A DNA stretch of 37,043 nucleotides from an uncultured Aureispira sp. (GCA_905480075.1 CAJQOX010000106.1:1-37043), one strand, 5' to 3'. Counted from the stretch's first letter, positions 1 through 9,640 are shown. Notes: a model not told the origin generated them from the sequence alone. Numbers and translations: made by a program.

Positions 1-1072
1 CACCGGTCAATCTCAGGGCCTGTTTGATAAGTTCTGGGTTATCGGTACCAATTCTCAAAACAAAATCAGGGGCTATCAGCATAGTCATGGCACAGACCAT
101 AGTAACAGCAAAACAAAGCACCGCAGTTTTGGTAGTTACCCAAAATACTTCCTCCGTCTTATTTTTCCCAATAAGATTGGAAACCAAGGTATTAATACTG
201 GAAGCAAAGCCCCAGCAAGGAATCATAAACAAGAGATAGACCGCTCTCATAATATTGGAAATAGCCAGTTCTGTCTTGCCCATATCTTCAATAATAATAA
301 AAAATATAAACCAGCTTCCCATTCCCACAACTGATTGCATAACAATAGGCGTAGACAATTTCAGTTGAGCCTTAATTATTTTCAGGTCAATTTCGGGAAA
401 TTTAAACAGTCCGTACTCTCTGTTTTTCTTATCCTTGACCATATAAACGATAAAGACTATAAAAGCAAAACCTTCCGCTATAGTGGAAGCAAGTCCGGCC
501 CCTGCAATACCCATTTCAGGGAAGCCCCACTGACCATATATCAGGGTATAATTGAGTACAGTATTAATTATTCCCAGCACAACGGCATTATAAATAATAA
601 CCTGAGTTCGGGCTACCCCGGTATAGAGAGCAACAATAATCACCCCTGCATAGCTGAAAAAGATACCGGAAGAACGGTAATCGAGGTAGGCAATACAAGC
701 ATTAAAAATATCGGGATTATTGATAAATATTCCAAAAAAGTAATAGGCCCCAAATTTCATAAAGAGAAAGAGAAAAAGTGCCAGAGAGACGGCAAAAGCA
801 AGCATCGAATAGTAAATAGGACCAATTTTTTCCATTTCCCCTGCCCCCATTCTCCGGGCTATCATTATTTGACCGGCCTTGGAAAAGCTATATCCGATAG
901 AGGCAATCATCAGATAAAAAACACCGACCAAGCCGATCGCACCCAATTCGATTTCACCAACTCTACCTAAAAAAATAGTATCGGTAAGCGTAATCAGATT
1001 CTGAACAGCAGACCCAATCATTATTGGAATCGACAACTTAAAAATACTCAGATATGTAACATTTGTTTTCAA
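1..1072 (-). CDS. MATE family multidrug/Na+ antiporter (3' end outside window)
   Basis: This is the N-terminal 357 codons of a multi-pass inner-membrane efflux protein; the C-terminus lies beyond base 1. Reading the minus strand gives the MATE opening pattern: IFKLSIPIMIGSAVQNLITL near residues 9-28, then a TDTIFLGRVG segment and KAGQIMIARRMG, matching the first two helices of MatE proteins. The frame stays open from base 1072 to base 2. No ATG fits the family start: an in-frame TAA lies a few codons upstream, and TTG at 1072-1070 is the best candidate, giving an N-terminus starting KTNVTYL after the initiator. The gene begins 22 bases after the engB stop on the same strand, so the two are probably co-transcribed. 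MATE proteins exchange cationic drugs for Na+ or H+; the substrate cannot be told from the sequence. The family call is firm and the exact start is less so. Confidence 0.9.
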   Translation of the reverse strand, partial: MKTNVTYLSIFKLSIPIMIGSAVQNLITLTDTIFLGRVGEIELGAIGLVGVFYLMIASIGYSFSKAGQIMIARRMGAGEMEKIGPIYYSMLAFAVSLALFLFLFMKFGAYYFFGIFINNPDIFNACIAYLDYRSSGIFFSYAGVIIVALYTGVARTQVIIYNAVVLGIINTVLNYTLIYGQWGFPEMGIAGAGLASTIAEGFAFIVFIVYMVKDKKNREYGLFKFPEIDLKIIKAQLKLSTPIVMQSVVGMGSWFIFFIIIEDMGKTELAISNIMRAVYLLFMIPCWGFASSINTLVSNLIGKNKTEEVFWVTTKTAVLCFAVTMVCAMTMLIAPDFVLRIGTDNPELIKQALRLTG

Positions 1073-1094
1073 TAGGCAATTTTAAAATACATAA

Positions 1095-1721
1095 CTAATC
1101 CTCAGAAATTATATCCTGATAGTCGAAATACTGTTCATTGATGCCTCCTATATAATTTCTGATTTGATCCCTTCCGGTGTTCAACTTGGAAGATGTGATA
1201 AAATAAGGAGGCATATCTTGCCAGTATTCAAGGAATTTTTCTTTAAAGTTTTTGAGAAAGCTTTTATTATTATGAGATTTCTTTTTGTCATTCTTAGTAA
1301 AAACCAAAACAAATGGCACCCTGTTCTGCCCCATCCAATTGGCAAATTCAATATCTTTGTCCTGAGGAGGCACACAACTATCGATAAGCAGGAAAGCACA
1401 CTGAAGATTAGGGCGGTTACACATATAATCATTGATCATTTCGCGCCAATGCAATCGGGTTCGTTTGGCAATCCTTGCATATCCATATCCCGGCAAATCA
1501 ACCAGGTACCAAATATCATCAACATCATAATAATTGATAGTCTGCGTCTTTCCAGGCTGAGAAGATATCTTTGCAAGTGTTTTATTATTACAAATCATAT
1601 TAATCAAAGATGATTTTCCAACATTGGAACGACCAATAAAAGCATACTCAGGCCGGTCTGCTTTTGGGCATTGACTTAATTTTGTATGACTTGAAATATA
1701 TTTGGAATGGTAGATTTCCAT
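1095..1721 (-). CDS. engB: Ribosome biogenesis GTP-binding protein EngB (YsxC/YihA)
   Basis: This is a 208-residue TRAFAC-class GTPase needed for assembly of the large ribosomal subunit in bacteria where it has been studied. All G motifs are visible: G1 P-loop GRSNVGKSS at 30-38, the KTQT switch I threonine around 58-61, G3 DLPGYGYA at 75-82, G4 TKND at 142-145 and G5 TSSK around 176-179. The length is normal for the family and the ATG start directly precedes the usual short N-terminal strand. It is the first gene of a minus-strand pair with the MATE gene and is divergent from menG across a 221-base spacer. It is a cytoplasmic housekeeping gene and nothing looks broken. Confidence 0.97.
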   Translation of the reverse strand: MEIYHSKYISSHTKLSQCPKADRPEYAFIGRSNVGKSSLINMICNNKTLAKISSQPGKTQTINYYDVDDIWYLVDLPGYGYARIAKRTRLHWREMINDYMCNRPNLQCAFLLIDSCVPPQDKDIEFANWMGQNRVPFVLVFTKNDKKKSHNNKSFLKNFKEKFLEYWQDMPPYFITSSKLNTGRDQIRNYIGGINEQYFDYQDIISED

Positions 1722-1810
1722 TTAATTTGTTAAAATTGTGTAATAAAAATAAAAAGTAATAAAAATGTAATTAAATAATAAAATAGGTAATCTTTCTATC
1801 AATTAATGTG

Positions 1811-1818
1811 TAAATTTG
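1811..1818 (+). promoter_or_regulatory. Candidate Bacteroidota -7 promoter element for menG-porT
   Basis: The octamer TAAATTTG matches the TAnnTTTG -7 consensus of the Bacteroidota primary sigma factor and lies 125 bases before the menG ATG in the divergent engB-menG spacer. No clear TTTG -33 box sits at the usual spacing, so the call rests on the -7 element and position only. Confidence 0.4.
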
Positions 1819-1942
1819 TGGTGTAAAGATAACAGGATTTATGAAGGTAAGTATCTGAATCGGCAACAAAATATTTTTTCTGTATTCAATGCACTGAAAT
1901 CCTGAAAGCAACCTATTGGTTAATAAGCATTAAGTAAAAAAC

Positions 1943-2689
1943 ATGACATCAAAAGAGGTAAAATCGGAATCTGTCAAGCCCTATGAGGAAAAGGAAGAAA
2001 AGAAAGAACAGGTATCTTCGATGTTCAATAATATAGCTAAGTATTACGATACCCTCAACCGCGTTTTGTCATTGGGGATTGACAAAAGCTGGAGGAGAAA
2101 AGCAATAGGGATTCTAAAAGAAGATAATCCTCAAAACATTCTCGATGTTGCAACCGGTACGGCCGATCTGGCCCTGGAAGCAGAACGTCAATTGAAGCCT
2201 GAAAATATAACAGGAATTGATATTTCTGTAAAAATGTTGGAAATTGGTGATAAAAAGATACTAAAACAGGGACTTGAGAACGTTATAACCCTGAAGGAAG
2301 GTGATTCTGAACATCTTCCCTTCGAAGACAATAGTTTTGATGCGGCGATTGTAGCCTTTGGGGTTAGAAATTTTGCTAATGTTTCTGCAGGTTTAAAAGA
2401 AATGGTGCGGGTTTTGCAGCCTGAAGCTAAATTGGTAGTTTTGGAATTCAGCCGACCTACAATGTTTCCATTTAAACAAGGATTTAATTTTTATTTCAAA
2501 TATATTTTACCGCTTATCGGGCGGCTTACATCAAAAGACAAAAAAGCCTATGCGTATCTCTACGAATCTGTTCAGGCCTTTCCAGAGGGTCAGGATTTTT
2601 TAGATTTATTAACTGACATCGGTCTTAAAAATACATCATGCAAAAAATTATCGTTAGGGATTTGTTCTATCTACACCGCTACAAAATAG
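1943..2689 (+). CDS. menG: Demethylmenaquinone methyltransferase (MenG/UbiE)
   Basis: This is a 248-residue SAM-dependent class I methyltransferase that performs the last C-methylation step of menaquinone synthesis (menaquinone is the usual Bacteroidota quinone; UbiE in ubiquinone makers). Visible family features are the FNNIAKYYDTLNRVLSLGID block near 28-47, SAM motif I LDVATGTADLA at 67-77, GIDIS at 91-95, VLEFSRP at 166-172 and YLYESV at 205-210. The N-terminus carries a lysine/glutamate-rich extension of about 20 residues before the conserved core. Its last 52 bases overlap the start of porT, an arrangement that suggests translational coupling. The menG-porT adjacency is a recurrent Bacteroidota gene order. 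Confidence 0.96.
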   Translation: MTSKEVKSESVKPYEEKEEKKEQVSSMFNNIAKYYDTLNRVLSLGIDKSWRRKAIGILKEDNPQNILDVATGTADLALEAERQLKPENITGIDISVKMLEIGDKKILKQGLENVITLKEGDSEHLPFEDNSFDAAIVAFGVRNFANVSAGLKEMVRVLQPEAKLVVLEFSRPTMFPFKQGFNFYFKYILPLIGRLTSKDKKAYAYLYESVQAFPEGQDFLDLLTDIGLKNTSCKKLSLGICSIYTATK

Positions 2690-3378
2690 TACTGATAGCC
2701 CTTTTCTGTCTTTTGAACTCCTTCGAAACCTATGCTCAAAAGGGATCTTTCAACTACGACAATAAATTTTCTAAGAAAGATTATTACTTCGGCATCACAT
2801 TGGGCTTCAACACATCGAGGCATCGAATAGAGAAGCATCAGGTTCTTATAAACAACGACTCGATCGAATCAGTGAACGGCTTGTATGGCCCGGGCTTCAA
2901 TTTGGGTATTGTTGCAAACATAAAACTGGGCAAACATTTTGATTTTCGTTTTTTGCTTCCTACCCTATCCTTTGCCGACCGCAGGATTGAGTATAAATTG
3001 CGTCAAACCAAAACTATTGTTGAGAAGAAAATCGAATCTGTATTTTTAGAATTTCCAATACATTTCAGATTCAAATCCAAGCCATATAAGGATTTTCGGG
3101 TGTTTGTTGTAGCCGGGCTTCGTTACAGCATAGATTTAGCATCGAACTCTCGTTCCAGGAAGGCAGATAATCTGGTAAAGCTCAATCAATCGGACCTTGC
3201 CCTTGAATTGGGTGTTGGTTTTCAGGTCTTCTTCCCTTATTTTATACTTTCTCCTGAAATTAAATTTTCCTATGGTGTTTTGGATTTGCATGCACGAGAT
3301 GAGAACCTATCCTTTTCATCCACTATCGATAAACTTTTTTCGAGGGGTTTTGCAATATGTCTGCATTTTGAGGGATAA
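2638..3378 (+). CDS. porT: PorT/SprT-type outer-membrane protein of the type IX secretion system
   Basis: This is a 246-residue beta-barrel-type protein. The N-terminus has a hydrophobic signal segment around 16-33 ending TYAQ, followed by alternating beta-strand patterns such as YYFGITLGFN, FNLGIVANIKLG and FRFLLPTLSFADRR, and an aromatic C-terminus. FRFLLPTLSF and AGLRYSIDLASN are typical of PorT. In Porphyromonas and Flavobacterium PorT/SprT is an outer-membrane T9SS component required for export of proteins with C-terminal sorting domains. Its position right after menG supports the call. The ATG at 2638 lies inside menG; the coding frame cannot start much later without losing the signal peptide, though a TTG at 2662 is possible. 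The sorting-domain hydrolase at 29542-31218 is a likely client of this pathway. Confidence 0.85.
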   Translation: MQKIIVRDLFYLHRYKIVLIALFCLLNSFETYAQKGSFNYDNKFSKKDYYFGITLGFNTSRHRIEKHQVLINNDSIESVNGLYGPGFNLGIVANIKLGKHFDFRFLLPTLSFADRRIEYKLRQTKTIVEKKIESVFLEFPIHFRFKSKPYKDFRVFVVAGLRYSIDLASNSRSRKADNLVKLNQSDLALELGVGFQVFFPYFILSPEIKFSYGVLDLHARDENLSFSSTIDKLFSRGFAICLHFEG

Positions 3379-3491
3379 ACAAAATTTACTTTTCACAAAA
3401 AAAGTATAAAGTATAATAAAAATGATATTTTGGGAATACTTGTTTATGCAGTGCTCTTATTTTTCAGAAAATCCTCAATTTTTCATTTCCC

Positions 3492-5264
3492 GTGAAATCT
3501 GATTCAAGGTTTATTCTTTTTGTTGCGTTGATGTTCATGGTAAATCTACTGTGGATGAACCACTCGGTCAGTTTGTGGGAGGAAGATGAAGCTGCCTACA
3601 TGGGTTTTGCTACTCAGATGCTTGAAAGCGGAGATTTTGTAAATGTAGAGTATCAGTGGTCGACAATACATCGTAAAACCCCCTTTCACTTCTGGACAAT
3701 AGCCCTTTCTTTCAGTATCTTTGGTGTTAATGAATTTGCCCTCAGAATTCCTTCTGCCCTGGCCATTTTTCTGACCTGTCTTTTAGTTTACCGTTTAGGC
3801 AGAAATCTTTTCGGAGAAAAAACTGCCTGCCGGGCCGCCGTAATCCTCGCCACTTCAATACAATTACCACTGTTGGGGAAAATAGCACTGACAGATGCCA
3901 CTTTATTATTATCAGAAACCCTTGCTGTATTATCTCTTCTGAATTTTCTTTATAAGCCTTGTTGGAAATATAATCTGGGCTTATGGGCCGGTATCTCTGT
4001 TGGTATAATGGTAAAGGGCCCTCCCGTAATACTTCTTACAGGAGGACTATGGCTGTTATTGGCCATTTTTCACCCACTAAGAAAGAATCTTATCAAGACA
4101 CATCCCTGGTTTTGGGGTCTAGTCGCCCTAATACCCTTTGCATATTGGTCTTACCTGTCCTGGGTTCAGGATTATGCTTTATGGCAACAAACGCAGACCG
4201 GAATACCCTTTGAGGAATGGTGGGAGGAAGAATTATATGCTAAGAAAATACACCTTTTGCCTTTTTTATGGGACTGGTATATCATGAAACGAATAAATGG
4301 TTCTGTTTTGGGACAAACTGGTTTCATTGGCTATCATTTCGTCGTTTTAACAATAGCCTTTGTTACCTGGCTTCCTTTCTGGTTTTCCACTATTGCTGCA
4401 ACTATTAAAAATCTGTACAAACCCAACGAAAAACATCTGATGCTTATTCTGTGGGTAATTATGGCTTGGTTTTTTTGGGAATTTATGAGTAGCAAGCTTC
4501 CCTCTTATTCTATAGCAGTACAACCTGCACTTGCTTTGCTTATGGCCATTCAGATTACTGCATTTGAAAAACAAGAAAGAAATAAAATCCTGCTACATGC
4601 CGGCTTAGTTTTATATAGCATAATATTCACGGTAATAATCTTTGGATTACCTTTTCTATTATGTTTTGATACAGACAACAGCCATTTTCCTGAAGCTATC
4701 ATTTTTCTTTCAAGTTCAATTCAGGATATTTTGGGAGAGGTTCCTTTATATTATATCTTGCCAATGTCAGCAATTTTGGCTTTTTTATTGATAAAAATCC
4801 TGCTGCAGAGAGAACAAATAGAAAGTTTGTACAAAAATCTGGCTCTTTTTGGACTGGCATTCATGTTTTTGATTTGGTCCTTTATCAGTCCACTCATAGA
4901 ACAATCAGCAGTTAAACCCTTTGATGATTTGATAAATACAGCCTATAAACTAAGTAATAACAACAGAAAAACTAAGGCTATCATTGCAGGAATTGACAAT
5001 AAACAAAAGAAAATAAGTCTGTGGACTTATGCAACTAATATCTTTAACGAGGTGGAATACATGGATTTTTACAATTCCCTTAATGCCTTAACAGGCAAAG
5101 AACCTGTTGTGTTAATTCTTGGCACGGATTGTATTAAAAAAATGGGCGATGCCTACAGGGTAAGGGGCTTGAAGTTCAATCCTGTTGAAGTAACTCACCG
5201 GTCTACCGATGATTCATTTAAAGAACATAATTACTGGATATTTACAAATGCCGTGAAGGAGTAG
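3492..5264 (+). CDS. GT39/ArnT-like membrane glycosyltransferase
   Basis: This is a 590-residue integral membrane glycosyltransferase of the GT-C fold that uses polyprenyl-phosphate sugars (PMT/ArnT family). After the first membrane helix (about 7-23) comes the acidic WEEDEAAY motif at 29-36, corresponding to the catalytic aspartate loop of this family, followed by the STIHRKTPFHFW block. About ten further hydrophobic helices follow, with MVKGPP near 174-179, and a short soluble C-terminal domain of about 110 residues. The start is GTG at 3492; no in-frame ATG fits and the first helix begins immediately after. It sits 113 bases after porT on the same strand. Acceptor (lipid A, protein or other glycan) and sugar donor cannot be inferred. 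Confidence 0.88.
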   Translation: MKSDSRFILFVALMFMVNLLWMNHSVSLWEEDEAAYMGFATQMLESGDFVNVEYQWSTIHRKTPFHFWTIALSFSIFGVNEFALRIPSALAIFLTCLLVYRLGRNLFGEKTACRAAVILATSIQLPLLGKIALTDATLLLSETLAVLSLLNFLYKPCWKYNLGLWAGISVGIMVKGPPVILLTGGLWLLLAIFHPLRKNLIKTHPWFWGLVALIPFAYWSYLSWVQDYALWQQTQTGIPFEEWWEEELYAKKIHLLPFLWDWYIMKRINGSVLGQTGFIGYHFVVLTIAFVTWLPFWFSTIAATIKNLYKPNEKHLMLILWVIMAWFFWEFMSSKLPSYSIAVQPALALLMAIQITAFEKQERNKILLHAGLVLYSIIFTVIIFGLPFLLCFDTDNSHFPEAIIFLSSSIQDILGEVPLYYILPMSAILAFLLIKILLQREQIESLYKNLALFGLAFMFLIWSFISPLIEQSAVKPFDDLINTAYKLSNNNRKTKAIIAGIDNKQKKISLWTYATNIFNEVEYMDFYNSLNALTGKEPVVLILGTDCIKKMGDAYRVRGLKFNPVEVTHRSTDDSFKEHNYWIFTNAVKE

Positions 5265-5381
5265 TTATGTGTCAGAAAGCAGTAATTAATTTCATTGCAT
5301 TTTTTTTACTTGAGTAAGACGATGTTTTTATCTTGTTGAAAATTCATGTAAATTAGCATAAATAATAATAAAAAAAATAAC

Positions 5382-5741
5382 ATGTACCATAGAAAACTGA
5401 AAGAAGCAAAGCAATTCATTGCAAATGATGAAACAAGATTAAGGGAAATATTACACCCGACAAATGACAATCTATCGGTGGGATATAGTGTTGCGCATGC
5501 TGTGGTAGCAGCAGGTAAGGCATCCTTGCCACATACGCTGAAAAGTTCAGAAACCTATTACATTTTAGAAGGAAAGGGCAGAATGCATATAAATGGTGAG
5601 ATAAAGGATGTTGCCAGGGATGACATTTTTTTAGTGCCCCCCTTAGCAGAACAATACATTGAGAACATTTCATCAGAAGACCTGATTTTCCTCTGCATCG
5701 TCGAACCTTTCTGGCAGGAAGAGGAAGAAGAAATATTCTAG
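5382..5741 (+). CDS. Small single-domain cupin protein
   Basis: This is a 119-residue cytoplasmic cupin. The core runs from about residue 32 to 108, with motif 1 seen as G-x5-H-T-L-x3-E-x6-G (GKASLPHTLKSSETYYILEG) and motif 2 as FLVPPLAEQYIEN. The second histidine of the classic HxH is leucine, and the histidine of motif 2 is replaced (glutamine/tyrosine in that stretch), so only part of the usual metal site remains. It ends in an acidic EEEEE run. Such cupins are often annotated as mannose-6-phosphate isomerase-like, but nothing here establishes an enzymatic activity. It is flanked by 100-base spacers on each side on the same strand as the neighbours. Confidence 0.85.
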   Translation: MYHRKLKEAKQFIANDETRLREILHPTNDNLSVGYSVAHAVVAAGKASLPHTLKSSETYYILEGKGRMHINGEIKDVARDDIFLVPPLAEQYIENISSEDLIFLCIVEPFWQEEEEEIF

Positions 5742-5865
5742 CAGGAAATATGTTTATCATAAGCAAAACCATATATAAAGTAGATTCAGCCTCTTGCTTT
5801 ACTCTTCCTTTTACCTGAAAGACATTTAATAAAAAATAATTCAAAAATAATTCTTAGATTGGAGT

Positions 5866-8800
5866 ATGAATAAATTCGGGAAAATATTCTTCAACAATAT
5901 TTCATACTGTATTCTTTTAGCTGCAATATTCTCTGCATGTGGATTATTGATAGTAAAGGCATCTCATCAAAAACCTGATGTTGGCCAATACTGTCAACAG
6001 CTGGAAGATGCCCTGCACAAGTCAGAAGAAGAACTGGAAGGCTTGTTCAACAACGGATCATTTTTACTGAATGCTGTTGAAGGATATGTGCAAGCTGATA
6101 CAATTGAAAAATATTTACAAAAACCCTTTACCTTTATCATTTATGATGATAAGGACTCTCTTATATATTGGAACAACAACAATATACTCCCTTTTCAGTC
6201 AGATTTAAATTACTCAACCTTAGATACGGTTGAAAAATATCCAATCAATGAATCTGTTTTTCTGAAAGTAAGGAAGCCGATAGATTTCAGGATTAACAAT
6301 AAAAATTATTACTACAATCTTGAAGCGTTAATACCCTTATTCCGTCATTTTTCAATACAGAACAATTATTTGGATGATAATTTTGTTTTGATGCCTCAGG
6401 AGTTTTCTGATTTTATCAGTATCAGTGAAGAAAAAACAGCATTCGATGTAAAAGACAGATTGGGCAGGACAATCATCTATATCAAAGCTAAGGAAAACTA
6501 TCCTTATCTTTGGTATGTAGCTTTCGGGATATTATTTTATATATTAAGTAGTATACTCGCATTAGCTAGCATCTACCTGCTTGCCAGAAAATCTGCACAA
6601 AAGGGTTATCCAATTGCCTCACTTGCAATAATAACAGGTAGTTTTATATTTTTCAGAATCTCTATTATTTTTTTTGATTTACCATTTTTCATACAAAATT
6701 ATGAAGTTTTCAATATTAGATTTTCTGATTTGAACAATCAATGGTTTTATACCTTAGGGGACTTTCTTCTGGATATGTTCCTGTTGTTTATACTCTCAAT
6801 TTTCATATCCATTGAAATAAAGCCAAAACATACAAGGCATTATAATCAGATACAAAAAACAATATTTGCATTTCTTACCAATTTATTTGTTTGCGGAGGA
6901 TTGGCAGCACTTCAGGTCGGAATAAGGGATATAGTCATGTCCTCACATATTTCCTTCGAGTTTAATGATTTTTCTCATATTGACCGTTATAGCCTGATGG
7001 CATTAACCTGTATAGGTATTCTTTTCTTATCCTATTTCATTGTCAGTCATAAATTTTTTGTATTAAGTTCTACATTTCGCTTTAATAAGAAAAAGAAATC
7101 CTTGCTGTTTCTGACAGCATTGGCAGCCGTAATAACTACTTCAGTAATTTACGAGGTATTGCCTGTAGATATTTTCGTTTTTTCAGCGGGAAGCATCATC
7201 AACATTATTGCCCTGAAATATTTTTCTCAACGCAAGACTTCCTCTTTAGTTTGGATAAGTATATGGTTATTGTTTTTTTCTACATTGGCGACTATTATTC
7301 TTGAAAATTCAAACATAGACAAGGGGATATTACTTAGAAAGGATTTTGCCAGGACACTCGCATTTGAACGGGACATTGAAACCGAAAACATGTTTGGATC
7401 CCTCCTTCCCGGAATTTTGGATGACGGCTTATTAAAAATATCGCTGAACAACCCACTTTCTCCTTCTCCCAGACGTCAGGCAATTGAATTACTTACCTAC
7501 AGGTATCTTGATAATTATTTTTTTGGCAGGTATAATTATAATGTTCATGTCTTCACAGAAAAAGGACGCCCCTACCGTGGTGAAAAACGTGATTATCATG
7601 AATTGATGGACAATATAAAAAACAGCATCAAAACCAGCAGTCCCAATTTATATTTCTATTCTCATCCCGACAGTGACTATTCCTATTTTGCCAGATTAAA
7701 AATAATACAAAACAACAATACGCTTGCCATAATACTTATTGAATTTAAACCTAAAAAAAGCTTTAAAAAATCTAACATCTATGTAGAATTACTCAGCCGG
7801 AACAAGAAAAGAATTGAAAATATTTACGGGCAATTTAATTATGCCTTGTATAAATATGAAGAAAGGGTATCTACAAACAGTACCTACTTTCAGGCACAGC
7901 TAAATTATAATCTGAAAAGACCGGAACCTGGAAAATTTCTTAAAGTAAATATTATTAACAAAAAACAATCCGGTAAAAATGTCAGTAGTAACAAAAAGAA
8001 CAATTATCTGATTTATCGCTCTAAACATGATGGAAACAGTATCTCTATTGTGAGTATTCCACAAATAAATATTTTTAAAATATTATCCGTTTTTGCCTAT
8101 TTATTTTGTTTCGGCATCTTCCTTCTTTTAGGCTTTCAACTTTTAAATAATATAATCCGGTATTTTACCAGGATAGAAATTGTAACCGTACGTTTTGAAA
8201 ATACGCTGAGAGAACAAATTCAACGCGGAATAATAATGGTTACTCTTGCTTCTTTTGTAGCTATTGCCATTATTACAATATTATACTATAGTTATGAATA
8301 TGACGAGTACCACAAATCGAGATTGATAAGAAAGATAAACAGCACGGAACGGACTGCTGCCTGGCAAATTGAACAGACACAGGATTCTATTATCAGGCTT
8401 CCTCATGCCAAAAGCCTGTCTGATATTCACAAGATTGATGTCAATATTTATGACCTGGGAGGCAATTTGATGTCTTCATCTGAAGAGGTGATTTTTGAAA
8501 GACATCTGTTGAGCCGAAAAATGGAACCCAGAGCCTTTCAACAATTAAAACACGAACAAAACAACCTCTTTTCACAGAATGAAGTCATCAACAACTTTGA
8601 ATATATCTCTGCCTATGTTCCCCTGAAAGACAAAAATGAAATTACGATCGCCTACCTCAACCTACCCTATGACCTGGCGGGAAGCAGAAATATTGGTTCG
8701 CAGGATGTAGCAGAATTTTTGGGCGCCCTGCTGAACGTTTATGTTATTTTTCTTCTGATAGCTGGTGGTGCTGCGTTTTTTATTGCCAATTCGGTTACAA

Positions 8801-9630
8801 ACCCCCTTTCTGTAATTGCTAAAAAACTGGCAAGAATTCAACTTGGAAAAAAGAACGACCCTATTATATGGGACAAAAACGATGAAATAGGTGAATTGGT
8901 GGACCGATATAATAAAATGATTAAAGAATTGGAGGAAAACACTAAAAAACTGGCCCGGTCGCAGAGAGAATCAGCATGGCGTGAAATGGCAAAGCAGGTG
9001 GCACATGAAATTAAAAACCCCCTCACGCCCATGAAGCTCAATATTCAACTCTTCGAACGGGTAGTAAACAACAATCCCGAAAAGGCTCAGAAAATGGTCA
9101 AAAGAGTTACCAAAACTCTCATAGAACAGATCGACAGCCTTGCACATATTGCCTCTGAATTCTCCAGCTTTGCCAAAATGCCCATCGCCAATAATGAAAA
9201 ACTAAACCTGAGTGAACTGGTCAAAAGTGCCTACAGCCTCTTCAAAGAAGAAGAAAATGTCCAGCTATACCTGGATATTGCCAAAAAGGATTGTTCCATA
9301 TTTGCTGATAGAACTCAGATTATGAGGGTGCTGAACAACCTGCTTAAAAATGCAATCCAGGCAATCCCCGAAGATCAGCCGGGTATCATCAGGGTCAGCC
9401 TTAGCGCCACAAAAACTACTGCCATTATCAAAGTTTCGGACAATGGCTGCGGGATTCCTGAAGAACAGGAAGAGGATATTTTTGTCCCTAACTTTACTAC
9501 CAAAAGTTCAGGTACAGGTATTGGCCTTGCTATGTCTAAAACAATTGTAGAAATGGCCAAAGGAAATATATATTTCGAATCTAAAGTAGGAAAAGGCAGT
9601 GACTTTTATGTGGAATTACCCCTCGTATAA
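5866..9630 (+). CDS. Giant multi-pass membrane sensor histidine kinase (NtrY-like)
   Basis: This is a 1254-residue two-component sensor. Helix 1 is at about 9-32 and a predicted extracytoplasmic region at 33-215, followed by a block of some eight helices (about 216-478), a second soluble region (about 480-735), helices near 738-760 and 787-810, a third sensor loop (about 811-945) and a last helix at about 950-974. A HAMP domain (about 975-1028) leads into the kinase core: H-box AHEIKNPLTPMKL with phospho-acceptor His1047, N-box with Asn1162, G1 DNGCGI at 1192-1197 and G2 GTGIGLA from 1216. The HEIKNPLTP H-box is NtrY-like. A GGAG ribosome-binding-like run lies just before the ATG. No response regulator gene is adjacent, so the partner is unknown. 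The architecture recurs in Bacteroidota as a conserved orphan kinase; the signal is unknown. Confidence 0.93.
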   Translation: MNKFGKIFFNNISYCILLAAIFSACGLLIVKASHQKPDVGQYCQQLEDALHKSEEELEGLFNNGSFLLNAVEGYVQADTIEKYLQKPFTFIIYDDKDSLIYWNNNNILPFQSDLNYSTLDTVEKYPINESVFLKVRKPIDFRINNKNYYYNLEALIPLFRHFSIQNNYLDDNFVLMPQEFSDFISISEEKTAFDVKDRLGRTIIYIKAKENYPYLWYVAFGILFYILSSILALASIYLLARKSAQKGYPIASLAIITGSFIFFRISIIFFDLPFFIQNYEVFNIRFSDLNNQWFYTLGDFLLDMFLLFILSIFISIEIKPKHTRHYNQIQKTIFAFLTNLFVCGGLAALQVGIRDIVMSSHISFEFNDFSHIDRYSLMALTCIGILFLSYFIVSHKFFVLSSTFRFNKKKKSLLFLTALAAVITTSVIYEVLPVDIFVFSAGSIINIIALKYFSQRKTSSLVWISIWLLFFSTLATIILENSNIDKGILLRKDFARTLAFERDIETENMFGSLLPGILDDGLLKISLNNPLSPSPRRQAIELLTYRYLDNYFFGRYNYNVHVFTEKGRPYRGEKRDYHELMDNIKNSIKTSSPNLYFYSHPDSDYSYFARLKIIQNNNTLAIILIEFKPKKSFKKSNIYVELLSRNKKRIENIYGQFNYALYKYEERVSTNSTYFQAQLNYNLKRPEPGKFLKVNIINKKQSGKNVSSNKKNNYLIYRSKHDGNSISIVSIPQINIFKILSVFAYLFCFGIFLLLGFQLLNNIIRYFTRIEIVTVRFENTLREQIQRGIIMVTLASFVAIAIITILYYSYEYDEYHKSRLIRKINSTERTAAWQIEQTQDSIIRLPHAKSLSDIHKIDVNIYDLGGNLMSSSEEVIFERHLLSRKMEPRAFQQLKHEQNNLFSQNEVINNFEYISAYVPLKDKNEITIAYLNLPYDLAGSRNIGSQDVAEFLGALLNVYVIFLLIAGGAAFFIANSVTNPLSVIAKKLARIQLGKKNDPIIWDKNDEIGELVDRYNKMIKELEENTKKLARSQRESAWREMAKQVAHEIKNPLTPMKLNIQLFERVVNNNPEKAQKMVKRVTKTLIEQIDSLAHIASEFSSFAKMPIANNEKLNLSELVKSAYSLFKEEENVQLYLDIAKKDCSIFADRTQIMRVLNNLLKNAIQAIPEDQPGIIRVSLSATKTTAIIKVSDNGCGIPEEQEEDIFVPNFTTKSSGTGIGLAMSKTIVEMAKGNIYFESKVGKGSDFYVELPLV

Positions 9631-9640
9631 TATCTCTGTT

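Noticed and set aside
335-970. 211-codon plus-strand frame over the left edge
   Set aside because: It is the antisense shadow of the MATE gene; the minus frame gives a recognisable transporter and this frame gives low-complexity residues with no family resemblance.
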